A stretch of 45,913 bases of DNA from Desulfobacterales bacterium (GCA_018399715.1 JAGYNR010000006.1:1-45913), one strand, 5' to 3'; numbered from the stretch's first letter, positions 1 through 10,648 are shown. Translations and numbers: made by a program. The notes: generated by a model from the letters alone, not told the origin.

Positions 1-2733
1 GATTCGCGCTTTTGAACGTTTTTCTATTTCTGGAAGTTCTTCATAATTGTTTGAATGTGCTTCCTGGCATAGAATCTTCATTTCTTCCGTTATCGATGCC
101 AGATTTTGGTTAACCTTGGCCAGTTCAGATTTTTTTTTTCTTTTTTCGTTCTCGAGCAAATGGTGCTCCTTTCGAAGTTCCGTATGCTGTCTGAGCCGTG
201 CGTCCAATTTTAATGCGGCCGTTTCGGGAGCTAAGCCCTCCAATTCAGGGGCAAGATTTCTGACAGCCTCTGCTACCTTTTTACAGTAATCACGATAATC
301 ATGTTCCATTGCTGCAATTCGACTTCGAAGATCTCTTTCCTTTTCCAACTGCTCAAATACATCATCGACAGCCAGAAGAAAATCGTAAACCTCCTCAGGC
401 TGTGTATCCGATTCAAATCCAAGCTTTAATACGGCTTTCGACCACTGGGCGGACCACTTAGAAAAATCTTGTTCAATCCCGGATTTCCGGATAAGTTGAC
501 TATTGATATCTGACTTTATATCATCAATACGTTGCTGAAGGGATTGACGCTGTTTCTCCAATTGGTCAGCTGTAGTTTTCGTTCGATCGGCAAGGCTTAT
601 CAAAGAACTAAATGCGATTCGTTCCGGAATATCCACATCTAGCCGCTTTAGCGCGGCTATGACATCCTTTCGCAGACGTTCCAGGATTGATTGAAGACGT
701 GCCGATGTATTTTCAGCCTTTCTTAATTCCGTTGCTTTTTGTCGCAACTCCCCTACCCTTGCGGACCATTCGATCATTTCCCGTGGAGATAAAGGAAGAA
801 TCCCTGCCGGTTTCCACAATTTTTCCCATCGTGCCCACAGAGTTTTTTGTTTCCCGGATAATTCCGATTGACGTGCTGTTATTAAATCCAAACCGTCTTT
901 AAGCTCTTTGATATCCTTTTCAAGTGACTCTGCCTGTGCTACAGAACTTGCTTCACTGTACAGAATATCAGCGGTTTCATCAGCTTTGGAAACACTTTTT
1001 TCATATGCATCGGCCAAATCTGCACACCCGGGAAATTGCAGCATGAATTGAGCATCTGGCTTCTTTCCTTCCAGCCAGACTTTCCGTACCGATTGCCATC
1101 CCTGATTTCTTAAGCCTCGATTCAATCTCAAGTCTTCCATCCTCGGCAAATGACATGTTTTTTGAAGACTTGATAATTTTTTTTCTTTTGCCTGAAGTTG
1201 TTTCAATATATTCGCATTTTCTTTTTGGGTATCTTCCAGTTTGCGATCCAACGTCGTTAGCTCGATTTCAATACTGCGCATGGTTTCGATAGTCGGAATG
1301 GGAATCCGTTCCAATTGAAAAAGATCTTTGCTCCACAACGGTAAGGCAGCCAAGTCGGCATCTGATTTCCCTCTCAACAGTTTGGCTTCCGCCTTCACTT
1401 CCTCAATCCGTTCTTCCAGTTTTCCATGTTCAATTGAACGGGCAAGACAATCCTCCAACTCCTGAATATTGATTGGAGCATCCAATTGTCCGAGCTGAAA
1501 TGTCAACTTTTCCATCGCTGCACCTGATGACGTTAAAATTTCAGTAACATTTTTCAAGGCTTCTTCAAGCTTTGCACCTTTTTCTGCCAACCGTTGGATT
1601 TTTGTTTTTTCAGGTTTCGATAATCTGAATTCTTCAGCATTCTCCAAAGACTTTCCCGCTCGCAATAAATTCAGTGTCGCCTGGGCGGATTCTCTATGCT
1701 GATAAATTCTGGCTCTTAATGATTTACTGTCTACCAACGCTTTGGCATGAACATTGGACTCATCGGCAAGCTGCTTTATTAAAGTTTCATGAGAAATGAT
1801 CCGCTCATCATAAACAAGTGTTTCAATCCGCTTCTCGATCGTGGAAAGTTCCGTTTTTAGATTTTCTCTGACCTGCTCAGCCTCTCTGAGTGCGACCTGG
1901 GTTGCCGCCCGATTTTCGGAAAAATCGGATCGCAGTTCAGGTACCGATCCAATCTGTTCCAGTTCCCTTATCAATTTTTCTCTGCGGGGAATATACTTAA
2001 GCGCCTCATGATAACGAGATACCATAAGGGTTTCCGCTGAGATGGACGCCATTTTTTTTTCTGCATCGATTTCCTGTTGATATAAATCATCCAGATGTTT
2101 TTTCATTTTTTTCCATTGAACATGGCTGGCAGATACCTTCCGCTGTTCCTTTCGCAAAGCAGCGATCTGGGAAACGCCTGCGTTGATTTCCGGCAATTGA
2201 CCCCGGGGCGTAAACAAGCCGGTTTGTTGTTCTTCCAGACGGGACATCACCCGCTTCAAAGAATTCATTCCGGCGGTTGCGGCAAACAAGGCGTGTCCAA
2301 GATCACCTCCTGCAGCCAGTACACTTTCGACTCCCTGCCGTAATGATTCATGTGAAATTCCGAAAGCATGTATGAAAGCATCACGACCCATCTGTCCCAA
2401 ATGTTTATTTAACGTCTCCTGGCTAAACGGTGAACCTTTGTGTTCATCAATCAAATCATTTTTTCTTCGCTTATACCGAACAAGATTTAGTAAACGGCCA
2501 TCCTCCATGGCAAGGACACCGCCCACCGAAAGTTTTTTATTTTCATGCAGCCAGTTATCATCAACCCGGTGGCCAAAGCCATATAACAGGCCGATCAATC
2601 CACGAAGTGCCGTGCTTTTGCCGGCTTCATTAGCACCGAAAACCATGTGTAACCCAAAACCATCGTTTGAGAAATCCAGAATTGTGTCAGTGAACGGACC
2701 ATATGCGGACAGCTTCAGAGAATTGATTTTCAT
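1..2733 (-). CDS. YhaN/SbcC-like AAA ATPase with long coiled-coil region (3' end runs off window)
   Basis: Minus-strand frame is open from ATG at 2733 to the window edge; N-terminus MKINSLKLSAYGPFTDTILDF...GLHMVFGANEAGKSTALRGLIGLLYGFG (Walker A). Overlaps the upstream nuclease stop (ATGA). Absent from ORF track because it is partial. Confidence 0.85.
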   Translation of the reverse strand, partial: MKINSLKLSAYGPFTDTILDFSNDGFGLHMVFGANEAGKSTALRGLIGLLYGFGHRVDDNWLHENKKLSVGGVLAMEDGRLLNLVRYKRRKNDLIDEHKGSPFSQETLNKHLGQMGRDAFIHAFGISHESLRQGVESVLAAGGDLGHALFAATAGMNSLKRVMSRLEEQQTGLFTPRGQLPEINAGVSQIAALRKEQRKVSASHVQWKKMKKHLDDLYQQEIDAEKKMASISAETLMVSRYHEALKYIPRREKLIRELEQIGSVPELRSDFSENRAATQVALREAEQVRENLKTELSTIEKRIETLVYDERIISHETLIKQLADESNVHAKALVDSKSLRARIYQHRESAQATLNLLRAGKSLENAEEFRLSKPEKTKIQRLAEKGAKLEEALKNVTEILTSSGAAMEKLTFQLGQLDAPINIQELEDCLARSIEHGKLEERIEEVKAEAKLLRGKSDADLAALPLWSKDLFQLERIPIPTIETMRSIEIELTTLDRKLEDTQKENANILKQLQAKEKKLSSLQKTCHLPRMEDLRLNRGLRNQGWQSVRKVWLEGKKPDAQFMLQFPGCADLADAYEKSVSKADETADILYSEASSVAQAESLEKDIKELKDGLDLITARQSELSGKQKTLWARWEKLWKPAGILPLSPREMIEWSARVGELRQKATELRKAENTSARLQSILERLRKDVIAALKRLDVDIPERIAFSSLISLADRTKTTADQLEKQRQSLQQRIDDIKSDINSQLIRKSGIEQDFSKWSAQWSKAVLKLGFESDTQPEEVYDFLLAVDDVFEQLEKERDLRSRIAAMEHDYRDYCKKVAEAVRNLAPELEGLAPETAALKLDARLRQHTELRKEHHLLENEKRKKKSELAKVNQNLASITEEMKILCQEAHSNNYEELPEIEKRSKARI

Positions 2734-3992
2734 TTACGACTTTCGTTTCCTCCCTCTTCGATATCCTCGCTCAACAAGGTCAACAAGATATCTCTGGCAT
2801 TGGAAAGCATTTTCTTTAATGATTTATCCGGAACAACCACCCCACTGCCGGTCAGCTTGGATTTCAATTGTGAAAAATCAAGACCGAGTTCCTGCTCAAG
2901 GAATGGATTTGAAGACAGCTCCTGGATATATCTCAACAGCTCTCCCTGAGGCGTATCGCTTTTTGCCAGATTTTCAGGATTAAATTCGGGGCCGGTATTG
3001 ACTTCTACCTTTTCAATCCATGTCTTTTGGTGGGAGATTTCGGCGGCAACGGCTCTTATATTGGCTGTAACCATGGCAGAATCTGTAAGGAGTCGTCCGT
3101 GAATTGAACATCGTCCGTTTAAAAAAACACGGGCACAACAAATACGACCATCTAAAGTTTCCATTTTTGGGGTTAACTGATCTGCAAACCGTTCGGTTAC
3201 CTGCCGAATACTTTCTGCACCACTGATATCTACTGTAATTTTCATCCAACGCAACAAATCCAGCGGGACAAATTCTTCCGTTAATATGCCGCTGTCATTA
3301 TCAACCAGAACACATCCTTTTTCACCGGTTTCTCTGATATGCCGTCCCTGAATACATCCGGAATAAACAATCAACGGATGTTTTCTTAAAACCCCGTATT
3401 CGTGGACATGCCCCAAAGCCCAGTAGTCATAGCCTTTGGCCGTCAGTTGGTCCAGGGTGCAGGGGGCATAAGGCATATACCCCTTGGCACCGGATATCAA
3501 GCAATGAAGGACCCCCACATTGAGCAATCCTTCGACAGGTTCGGGATACCCAATGGCAAGATTTTCTGTTATCGCCTGTGTCGCAAAGCTTTGACCGTGG
3601 ATAGCTATTCCAGCTTCCTCTAGAATCCATGTTTCAGGTTTTCTGGCCATGAAAATCTTTACATTTTCCGGCATCTCCAGGGATCGGGTCATGGTGTTTG
3701 CAGCATCATGATTTCCGCGCACCACTGCCACCCGAACACCTGCCTCACCCAGCCGCTGCATTTGCTTGACAAAATGCAGGCCGGTGTTAAAATCGGCCCA
3801 GTCACCGTCATAAAGATCTCCTGCAATAATCAGCAGGGGTACCTTTTCAGAGAGAACCAGCCTGACAAGATTATCCAGTGCCTGCCGGGTAGCCCCCCGA
3901 ATCTCTTCAATATCCGGAGCCGACTCATAATGAAACAGGCCTTTTAACGGCGAATCCAGATGAATATCGGCTGCATGTATAAATAAGGGCAT
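2730..3992 (-). CDS. Metallophosphoesterase / DNA repair exonuclease (YhaO/SbcD-like)
   Basis: MPLFIHAADIHLDSPLKGL...IIAGDLYDGDW...VRGNHDA...ALGHVHEYGVL: calcineurin-like phosphoesterase motifs; paired with the YhaN-like ATPase. Confidence 0.9.
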   Translation of the reverse strand: MPLFIHAADIHLDSPLKGLFHYESAPDIEEIRGATRQALDNLVRLVLSEKVPLLIIAGDLYDGDWADFNTGLHFVKQMQRLGEAGVRVAVVRGNHDAANTMTRSLEMPENVKIFMARKPETWILEEAGIAIHGQSFATQAITENLAIGYPEPVEGLLNVGVLHCLISGAKGYMPYAPCTLDQLTAKGYDYWALGHVHEYGVLRKHPLIVYSGCIQGRHIRETGEKGCVLVDNDSGILTEEFVPLDLLRWMKITVDISGAESIRQVTERFADQLTPKMETLDGRICCARVFLNGRCSIHGRLLTDSAMVTANIRAVAAEISHQKTWIEKVEVNTGPEFNPENLAKSDTPQGELLRYIQELSSNPFLEQELGLDFSQLKSKLTGSGVVVPDKSLKKMLSNARDILLTLLSEDIEEGGNESRK

Positions 3993-4169
3993 ATGTGTCG
4001 TCTGTTATCTGCTATTGTTTTAACCAGTATATCGGTATATAATGATTGACAAATTATGGTTTTATTTGTTATTAAAATTTTATTTGGACGAATTCAAGGG
4101 TATTCTTTTTTCATTTAATAATGGAAAGGAATACCTTTTTAATTAATAATCATTATTACAGGCGGTTTA

Positions 4170-4865
4170 GTGTTGAACGGAACTGAAAAAATAACAGATA
4201 AATATTTCTGGAGTGATCCGCAAAGCAAAACAGCATTTCCGGTAGAAAGAGCCGGGTATCCGTTTATTTTTGCGGCTGCTTTTGCTACAGCAGTATTTGC
4301 ACTTCTAGGATTAACTGTCGGGGCACTTTTGGGGCTATTGATAACATTTTTTTTCTGCTTTTTTTTTAGGGACCCTGATCGGATAATCCCCAATGACAAG
4401 CACGCTATCGTGTCTCCGGCAGATGGCAAAGTCGTTCTTGCACAACGGGTGGATTCAGGCCCCTATGTGGAAGGACCCTCCATGAAGGTGAGCATTTTTA
4501 TGAGCCTCTTTAATGTCCATGTCAACCGGATACCCGGTGAAGGAATCGTAAAACAGATTTGTTATAATCCGGGGAAATTTTTTGCTGCCTATAAAGAGAA
4601 AGCATCCATGGATAATGAACAAAATGCAGTGTTTATTAATTCTCCGGATGATGAGCAAATTTGCATGGTTCAGATTGCAGGAATCGTCGCCAGACGTATC
4701 ATCAGCAGGGTCAGACAAGGCGATTCTGTAAGGAGGGGTGAGAAAATGGGCATGATTTGTTTTGGGTCACGGCTCGATGTTTATCTTCCAGAAACCAGCC
4801 GGCTGGTGGTAAAAAAGGGAGAAAAAGTCAGGTCCGGCAGTTCAGTTTTGGGATATCTCAAATGA
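4170..4865 (+). CDS. psd: Phosphatidylserine decarboxylase proenzyme (GTG or TTG start)
   Basis: RDPDRIIPNDKHAIVSPADGKVV...FMSLFNVHVNRIPGEG...IARRIISRVRQGDSVRRGEKMGMICFGSRLDVYLP typical of short bacterial Psd. Confidence 0.93.
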   Translation: MLNGTEKITDKYFWSDPQSKTAFPVERAGYPFIFAAAFATAVFALLGLTVGALLGLLITFFFCFFFRDPDRIIPNDKHAIVSPADGKVVLAQRVDSGPYVEGPSMKVSIFMSLFNVHVNRIPGEGIVKQICYNPGKFFAAYKEKASMDNEQNAVFINSPDDEQICMVQIAGIVARRIISRVRQGDSVRRGEKMGMICFGSRLDVYLPETSRLVVKKGEKVRSGSSVLGYLK

Positions 4866-5656
4866 AAAGAAAAAATAAAACAATAAAGGATCATCGCCCT
4901 CACAAGGGCATTTATGTACTTCCGAATCTTTTTACCACCCTAAATGCTTTCTGCGGTTTTTTTGCAGTTATATCGGCATTTGAAAACCATTTTTCAATTG
5001 CCGCCATATCAATTTTAGCCGCTGTATTTTTTGACATTTTAGATGGTAAAATCGCAAGAGTTACCAGTGCTACCAGCCGGTTCGGAGTAGAATACGACTC
5101 TCTTTCGGATCTGATCTCTTTTGGTCTTGGAAGCGGGCTTGTGATGTATCTTTGGGCACTGAAACCAATGGGAAGGATTGGATGGCTGGCGGCATTTTTA
5201 TTTACCATTTGCGGGGCACTTCGGTTGGCGAGATTCAATACGCAGGCGGGTCAAAGCAGTGGGAACTATTTTGTCGGACTCCCCATTCCGGCGGCCGCAG
5301 GGATGTGTGCAACGACGATTCTCTTTTTCGACCGTTTCAATATTCCGGTTTCAGACCATAATATTATCATATTAATCATGACGTATTGCCTTTCTTTTCT
5401 CATGGTCAGCACCATCCGGTATAACAGTTTCAAACACCCGGAACTTTACCGAAAAATTAAGTTTAATGTCCTGGTTGCCGTTGTCCTGATTTTAATTTTT
5501 ATCGCTGCCATGCCGGCGGTAGCTTTGTTTTTTCTCGGAGTTGTCTATGTCCTTTCAGGTCCGCTTAATCTGATTTTGCGTCAGTGTATCAAAAAAGAAA
5601 CAGCAGACAACAGTAAAGAATTGGACCAAGAGCATTCAGAGCTGATAAAACCTTAG
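4862..5656 (+). CDS. pssA: CDP-diacylglycerol--serine O-phosphatidyltransferase (start corrected to 4862, ATGA overlap with psd)
   Basis: KGIYVLPNLFTTLNAFCGFFAVI...FFDILDGKIARVTSATSRFGVEYDSLSDLISFG: CDP-alcohol phosphotransferase motif DGx2ARx8Gx3Dx3D. Confidence 0.93.
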   Translation: MKRKNKTIKDHRPHKGIYVLPNLFTTLNAFCGFFAVISAFENHFSIAAISILAAVFFDILDGKIARVTSATSRFGVEYDSLSDLISFGLGSGLVMYLWALKPMGRIGWLAAFLFTICGALRLARFNTQAGQSSGNYFVGLPIPAAAGMCATTILFFDRFNIPVSDHNIIILIMTYCLSFLMVSTIRYNSFKHPELYRKIKFNVLVAVVLILIFIAAMPAVALFFLGVVYVLSGPLNLILRQCIKKETADNSKELDQEHSELIKP

Positions 5657-5851
5657 AATGTTTCGCCATTTGTTTTTTTGATCACATTTTCTTTAGAAAT
5701 GGTTCCTGACGGTTCCAATTTTTTGCCTTTTGATGTTCCGCGTTGCCTAAATCATTTGGTTCCGATAAAATACAGTTTAATAAACACCCCATTAGCTTCG
5801 GTTGTTGGATGGCCGGGCTATATATTATTTTGATCAAATAAAGGAGTGATA

Positions 5852-6919
5852 ATGGGAAAAAACTATCAGATTGCTGTAATTCCCGGTGATGGAACCGGGC
5901 CTGAAGTAATTGCCGAGGGCATCAAGGTTTTGAAGGCTGCTTCCAGAATATACGGTTTTAACTTACAATTTACTCATCATGAAATAGGCGGTAAGTATTA
6001 TAAAGCAACCGGCCAGGTGCTTCCGGATGAGATGTTGCAGTCGTTGGAGAGTTCAGATGCTATTTACCTTGGGGCTATTGGCCACCCCGATGTCAAGCCC
6101 GGTATTCTGGAGAAAGGTATTTTGTTGAAAATACGGTTTCATCTTGACCAATATATCAACTTAAGACCGATCAAACTCTATGAAGGCGTTAGCACACCGA
6201 TTAAGAACAAAGGTCCTGAAGAAATCGATTTTGTCGTCGTTAGAGAAAATACAGAAGGATTATATGCAGGGGCAGGTGGCGTTCTGAAAATGGGAACCCC
6301 CGATGAAGTCGCTGTACAGGAATCCATCAATACCCGAAAAGGAGTCGAGCGTTGCATCCGCTTTGCTTTCGACTATTGTAGAAAACGCGGTAAAGCCAAA
6401 AAGTTAACCTTGTGCGGAAAAACAAATGTCCTTACGTATGCATTTGATTTATGGGAACGTACGTTTTATGAGGTTGCCAAAGAGTACCCGGATATCGAAA
6501 CGGATTATGCCCATGTAGATGCTATATGCATGTGGATGGTAAAAAATCCGGAATGGTTCGATGTCATCGTAACGGATAACATGTTCGGTGATATTATTAC
6601 CGATCTAGGTGCCATGATTCAGGGCGGCATGGGTATTGCCGCAGGCGGCAATATCAATCCCGATGGAGTTTCCATGTTTGAACCCATCGGCGGTTCTGCC
6701 CCCAAATATACCGGGAAAGGCGTTATTAATCCCATTGCGGCTATATCAGCAGCCCAACTGCTGCTTGAGACGCTGGGGGAAACAGCGGCTGCAACTGCGA
6801 TAGAAAAAGGAATCATAAAAACGTTGAAGCAGGATATTAAGGATATCGCCGCTGGAAAAATGGGATTTTCAACCAGCGAGGTGGGAGACCTGATTAAAAA
6901 TTATATTGAACATAATTAG
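5852..6919 (+). CDS. leuB: 3-isopropylmalate dehydrogenase / isocitrate-isopropylmalate family
   Basis: [17 protein letters not shown]...[13 protein letters not shown]...[33 protein letters not shown]...[24 protein letters not shown] 5 nt upstream of ATG 5852. Confidence 0.8.
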   Translation: MGKNYQIAVIPGDGTGPEVIAEGIKVLKAASRIYGFNLQFTHHEIGGKYYKATGQVLPDEMLQSLESSDAIYLGAIGHPDVKPGILEKGILLKIRFHLDQYINLRPIKLYEGVSTPIKNKGPEEIDFVVVRENTEGLYAGAGGVLKMGTPDEVAVQESINTRKGVERCIRFAFDYCRKRGKAKKLTLCGKTNVLTYAFDLWERTFYEVAKEYPDIETDYAHVDAICMWMVKNPEWFDVIVTDNMFGDIITDLGAMIQGGMGIAAGGNINPDGVSMFEPIGGSAPKYTGKGVINPIAAISAAQLLLETLGETAAATAIEKGIIKTLKQDIKDIAAGKMGFSTSEVGDLIKNYIEHN

Positions 6920-6958
6920 TATTATAAAAAATTAAAAAATTTTTGCTGGAGTACACAA

Positions 6959-7429
6959 TTGGAACGGATACCTTTTACCAGGCAGGGATATGAGGCGCTG
7001 AAGAAAGAACTCGAGTTTCTTAAATCAGTGGAAAGACCTAAAAATATTATGGCCATAGAAGAGGCCAGGGCTCATGGCGACTTATCGGAAAATGCCGAGT
7101 TTGATGCAGCTAAAGAAAGGCAGGCATTTATCGAAGGACGTGTTTCCGAACTCGAATACAAACTGGGAAATGCTGATATTATCGATCCTGAAAAAATTTC
7201 AACAGACCGTGCCGTCTTTGCCTGCCGTGTTGTTCTGGAAAATATCGATACGGGAGAAAATGTGGAATATCAGTTGGTCGGCCCCGAAGAATCCAATATA
7301 TCTGAAGGTCGTATTTCTGTATCATCACCGCTTGGTAAAGCCATCATTGGCAAACACTCCGGAGATGAGATAGTCCTTCAGGCTCCGGGTGGAAAACGCG
7401 TTTACGAACTCGTAGAAATTTTATCGTAA
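6959..7429 (+). CDS. greA: Transcription elongation factor GreA (TTG start)
   Basis: RIPFTRQGYEALKKELEFLKSVERPKNIMAIEEARAHGDLSENAEFDAAKERQAFIEGRV... classic GreA. Confidence 0.95.
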   Translation: MERIPFTRQGYEALKKELEFLKSVERPKNIMAIEEARAHGDLSENAEFDAAKERQAFIEGRVSELEYKLGNADIIDPEKISTDRAVFACRVVLENIDTGENVEYQLVGPEESNISEGRISVSSPLGKAIIGKHSGDEIVLQAPGGKRVYELVEILS

Positions 7430-7484
7430 TCAGTGGTTTTTGATTATCATTTTCATCTAACATTTTTTTAAGGAGAATATACCA

Positions 7485-7691
7485 TTGGCTCGTATAACTA
7501 TCGAGGATTGTTTAAAAAAAGTGCCGAACCGATTTTTACTGGTTCATATGGCGGCCAGGCGGGTTCGTCAAATACGGGAGGGTTCCGAATATCTGGTCAG
7601 CTCTCCCAAAAATGCAGATATCGTTGTTGCGCTCCGGGAGATTGCAGCCGGAAAAATTATTCTAAAAGATGAAGATCAAGTGTTAACCTAA
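7485..7691 (+). CDS. rpoZ: RNA polymerase omega subunit (TTG start)
   Basis: ARITIEDCLKKVPNRFLLVHMAARRVRQI... ; RBS AAGGAG. Confidence 0.92.
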   Translation: MARITIEDCLKKVPNRFLLVHMAARRVRQIREGSEYLVSSPKNADIVVALREIAAGKIILKDEDQVLT

Positions 7692-7711
7692 AGGAACTGT
7701 GATCATTTTTT

Positions 7712-8440
7712 TTGCCGCCGTACAACAGGACATACAAGGCCCTAAACAGGGTTCTGGGAAAAGCAATCCATCAGTATGAATTGATTTCTCACGGAGATCG
7801 TATTGCCGTTGGGCTATCCGGGGGAAAAGATAGTCTTACCCTGATGTGGCTGCTCCAGGAAAGAAAAAATAGAGTTCCTATTGACTATTTTCTCTATCCA
7901 ATATATATCGATCCTGGGTTTGATGGAGGATTCTCAAAAGACCTTATCTGTTACTGTGAAAAAATGAGATATCATCTCTCTGTGGATTTCAGTAACTGTG
8001 GCGTAGTCGCTCATAGTCAAAAAAATCGTGAAAATCCGTGTTTTTTGTGCGCCAGAATCCGTCGAAAAAGAATCTTTGAAATTGCAAATGAACTGGGATG
8101 TAACAAGGTTGCTCTTGCCCATAACAAGGATGATCTCATTGAGACCTTGTTCATCAATATGTGTTATGCCGGAGAAATCAGCACCATGGTACCGTCGCAA
8201 TCATTTTTCGGAGGAAAATTTATTCTGATTCGTCCTCTAGCCTTCGCTGATGAAAACCTGATCCGTAAATTTGCCAGACAGCAGAATTTCCCGGAATTTA
8301 AAAATCCATGCCCAACAGCCAATGTATCCAAAAGACTGGAAATTAAAGAAATGCTGCAACGGCTCTATGCCAGCAACAAAAAAATAAAGGGTAATATTTT
8401 CAGGTCTATGCGAAGTGTCAAACGGGATTATCTTTTGTAA
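7712..8440 (+). CDS. ttcA: TtcA-family tRNA 2-thiocytidine / PP-loop ATPase (TTG start)
   Basis: GDRIAVGLSGGKDSLTLMWLL PP-loop, ENPCFLCARIRRKRIFEIA CxxC motif, GCNKVALAHNKDDLIET. Confidence 0.82.
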   Translation: MPPYNRTYKALNRVLGKAIHQYELISHGDRIAVGLSGGKDSLTLMWLLQERKNRVPIDYFLYPIYIDPGFDGGFSKDLICYCEKMRYHLSVDFSNCGVVAHSQKNRENPCFLCARIRRKRIFEIANELGCNKVALAHNKDDLIETLFINMCYAGEISTMVPSQSFFGGKFILIRPLAFADENLIRKFARQQNFPEFKNPCPTANVSKRLEIKEMLQRLYASNKKIKGNIFRSMRSVKRDYLL

Positions 8441-8472
8441 CCGAAATATTCTCAAGACGCAGGAGAACGCCA

Positions 8473-9303
8473 ATGTATCTATTCAAAACCCCCGAGGATA
8501 TTTGCTGTACGATCAAGGACACGCAAAACGAAAGGGATTACCGCCGAATTCCAATTGACAAGGTCGGGATCAAAAATCTTCGTTACCCGGTCCGGGTTCT
8601 TGACAAAAAAAACGGCTATCAGAACACCGTAGCCAACATCAACATGTATGTTGATCTGCCTCACAAATACAAGGGCACCCACATGAGCCGCTTCGTGGAA
8701 TTACTCCATTTGTTTCGCCCCGAGGTCTCTCTCAAAAAATTTTCTGTTATTCTAGAACAAATGAAAAAACACTTAAATGCTGCCTCAGCCCATATTGAAG
8801 TCACTTTCCCTTATTTTATTGAAAAAAAAGCGCCCGTCAGCCAGTCCCCCGGCCTAATGGATTATACCTGCCGGATTATCGGATCCAGCGATCCGGATGG
8901 AAAAGTGGACCTGGTATCCGAAGTGATTGTACCGATTTCTTCGGTTTGTCCCTGTTCCAAAGAAATCAGTGAGATCGGTGCCCACAACCAGCGAGGTGAA
9001 GTCAGGTTAAGCTTTAGATTCAAAAAATTTGTGTGGATGGAGGATATGATTGAACTGGTAGAAAATGCGGCATCCTGTGAAGTTTATTCTGTCCTGAAAC
9101 GTGTGGATGAAAAATTTGTGACTGAAAAAGCCTTTACAAATCCCAAATTTGTGGAAGACATTGTCCGCGACGTTTCAAAACCACTGAAAGAGGATGACAA
9201 TATTCCCTGGTTTTCCGTAAGCGCAGAAAATTTCGAATCCATTCACAATCATAGTGCCTATGCTCAGATCACCTGTGGAATACCGGTTTCGGTCAACCGA
9301 TAG
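8473..9303 (+). CDS. folE2: GTP cyclohydrolase FolE2
   Basis: DRRIPIDKVGIKNLRYPV...KGTHMSRFVELL...SVCPCSKEISEIGAHNQRGEVRLSF. Confidence 0.93.
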   Translation: MYLFKTPEDICCTIKDTQNERDYRRIPIDKVGIKNLRYPVRVLDKKNGYQNTVANINMYVDLPHKYKGTHMSRFVELLHLFRPEVSLKKFSVILEQMKKHLNAASAHIEVTFPYFIEKKAPVSQSPGLMDYTCRIIGSSDPDGKVDLVSEVIVPISSVCPCSKEISEIGAHNQRGEVRLSFRFKKFVWMEDMIELVENAASCEVYSVLKRVDEKFVTEKAFTNPKFVEDIVRDVSKPLKEDDNIPWFSVSAENFESIHNHSAYAQITCGIPVSVNR

Positions 9304-9341
9304 CGAAGACTCATTGACCAAGGGATGAGAATTATTGAATT

Positions 9342-10160
9342 TTAAAATATCATCTCCCGCTTTTCGTTGACAACAACAGGCTGGTAACCGAACAATGCAT
9401 TAAGGTGATGTAGTAAGGCGTGATTCCCCTGATTTCGCCATTGCATATTGATCGTTTTATTGACTTTTTGATAATGCATCTGCAATTTTTCAATGGTCGT
9501 GGTATCTGTATCTAGGCAGTCAGCCATTTGGGATGAGATATCACCGATCATGTGAAGCCACATATTACTGGTTCCCATGATAAAATACGGCCATGCGTTC
9601 CGGATAGTTTCGGACCAATGGGGATCACTGGTACTACTGATTTCGGATCTGGTGTTACCATCAAAATCATTATAAATTACCTCGATGATCAATCCGGTTT
9701 CCCGCATTAATTTTAATACGCTGTTTAATTCCAGACAATTGTAGACCTGATCAGCAATTTCCGGCCCGGCATAAAAGATAAAACTAAACTGATGACCGGT
9801 CTGATCACGGGCAGCTCTTCGATGAAACCGCCATAGATTAATAAAATCCTGATATTGTTTTAAAACAGGAGCTACAACCTGATGTGCTATCATCAAATCC
9901 GTATGCCAAAAAGGCTCGGCATCTTCAGGCCATTCGATACGGAAACGAGCATACCACCAGTTTTTTTGTAAAAAATGCACATCAGCACTCGCCTGAAAAA
10001 CAGCAGATTCTTTTGGTTTAGAAGACGGCTGCACCATGGCACAACCGCAAATCGCAAGTAAAATTGCTACCCAAATAAATATATGATACCTCACTAACCC
10101 TGCTCCTTCTGGTTTACCAGCGAAATTACACATCTTTTTATTGAATACTTGTTTCGACAT
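9342..10160 (-). CDS. Hypothetical lipoprotein of unknown function
   Basis: Long ORF with TM/lipobox IFIWVAILLAICGC; Trp-rich mature region; no family recognised. Confidence 0.6.
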   Translation of the reverse strand: MSKQVFNKKMCNFAGKPEGAGLVRYHIFIWVAILLAICGCAMVQPSSKPKESAVFQASADVHFLQKNWWYARFRIEWPEDAEPFWHTDLMIAHQVVAPVLKQYQDFINLWRFHRRAARDQTGHQFSFIFYAGPEIADQVYNCLELNSVLKLMRETGLIIEVIYNDFDGNTRSEISSTSDPHWSETIRNAWPYFIMGTSNMWLHMIGDISSQMADCLDTDTTTIEKLQMHYQKVNKTINMQWRNQGNHALLHHLNALFGYQPVVVNEKREMIF

Positions 10161-10256
10161 AGCCTGTTTAGTAATATTTTCTCATATCATTTTTTAGAAA
10201 ACAAATTTTGTTTCTCAATTATTGTACTAAATTCACTTATAATAGAATGCCTTAAA

Positions 10257-10401
10257 TAGTGCCTGAACAAAAACTGTCTTTTTCGCCAATATCTGCGTCA
10301 GACTCAAATTTTAATCCTCTCAATACTCAATGTATGTCTGTGGTTAAAATTTTCGTCTTCCTTGATCTTAACGAAAAATCCTGGGTTTCGTTCGGGCACT
10401 A
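10257..10401 (+). repeat. Long MITE-like palindromic repeat, copy 1 (forward orientation)
   Basis: TAGTGCCTGAACAAAAACTGTC...ACGAAAAATCCTGGGTTTCGTTCGGGCACTA; near identical to reverse complement of 28215-28359. Confidence 0.93.
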
Positions 10402-10542
10402 AACATCAGAATCCACCGACTTATCTCTTGTCAAATGTTATGGTGATTGCTATATATGTATTTTAAAACAATTATAAACAGATACTCGCCCATACGTTTA
10501 CCGCTGAAAATTGAAAAATGTTTAAACGAACGGGCCACACCA

Positions 10543-10572
10543 CGCAGTTGATTCCCCTTTCCATCAACTGCG
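10543..10572. promoter_or_regulatory. 10-bp perfect inverted repeat upstream of HU gene
   Basis: CGCAGTTGAT-TCCCCTTTCC-ATCAACTGCG; no U-tract directly after. Confidence 0.5.
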
Positions 10573-10648
10573 CTTTGTTGGATGATCATTTTGAAATGTA
10601 TATCCAAATCAGAATTATAATGTTTTAATCAAGAAAGGAGAATTTTTT

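Noticed and set aside
2372-2983. 203-aa plus-strand ORF
   Set aside because: Antisense to the YhaN/YhaO-like genes and without recognisable features; shadow ORF.
4757-4861. N-terminal extension of pssA ORF
   Set aside because: Overlaps the conserved psd C-terminus; ATGA-coupled start at 4862 is better.
10257-10401. CRISPR repeat or tRNA-like element
   Set aside because: No regularly spaced repeats or spacers; dispersed palindromic element instead. No CRISPR array, rRNA or tRNA was recognised anywhere in the window.
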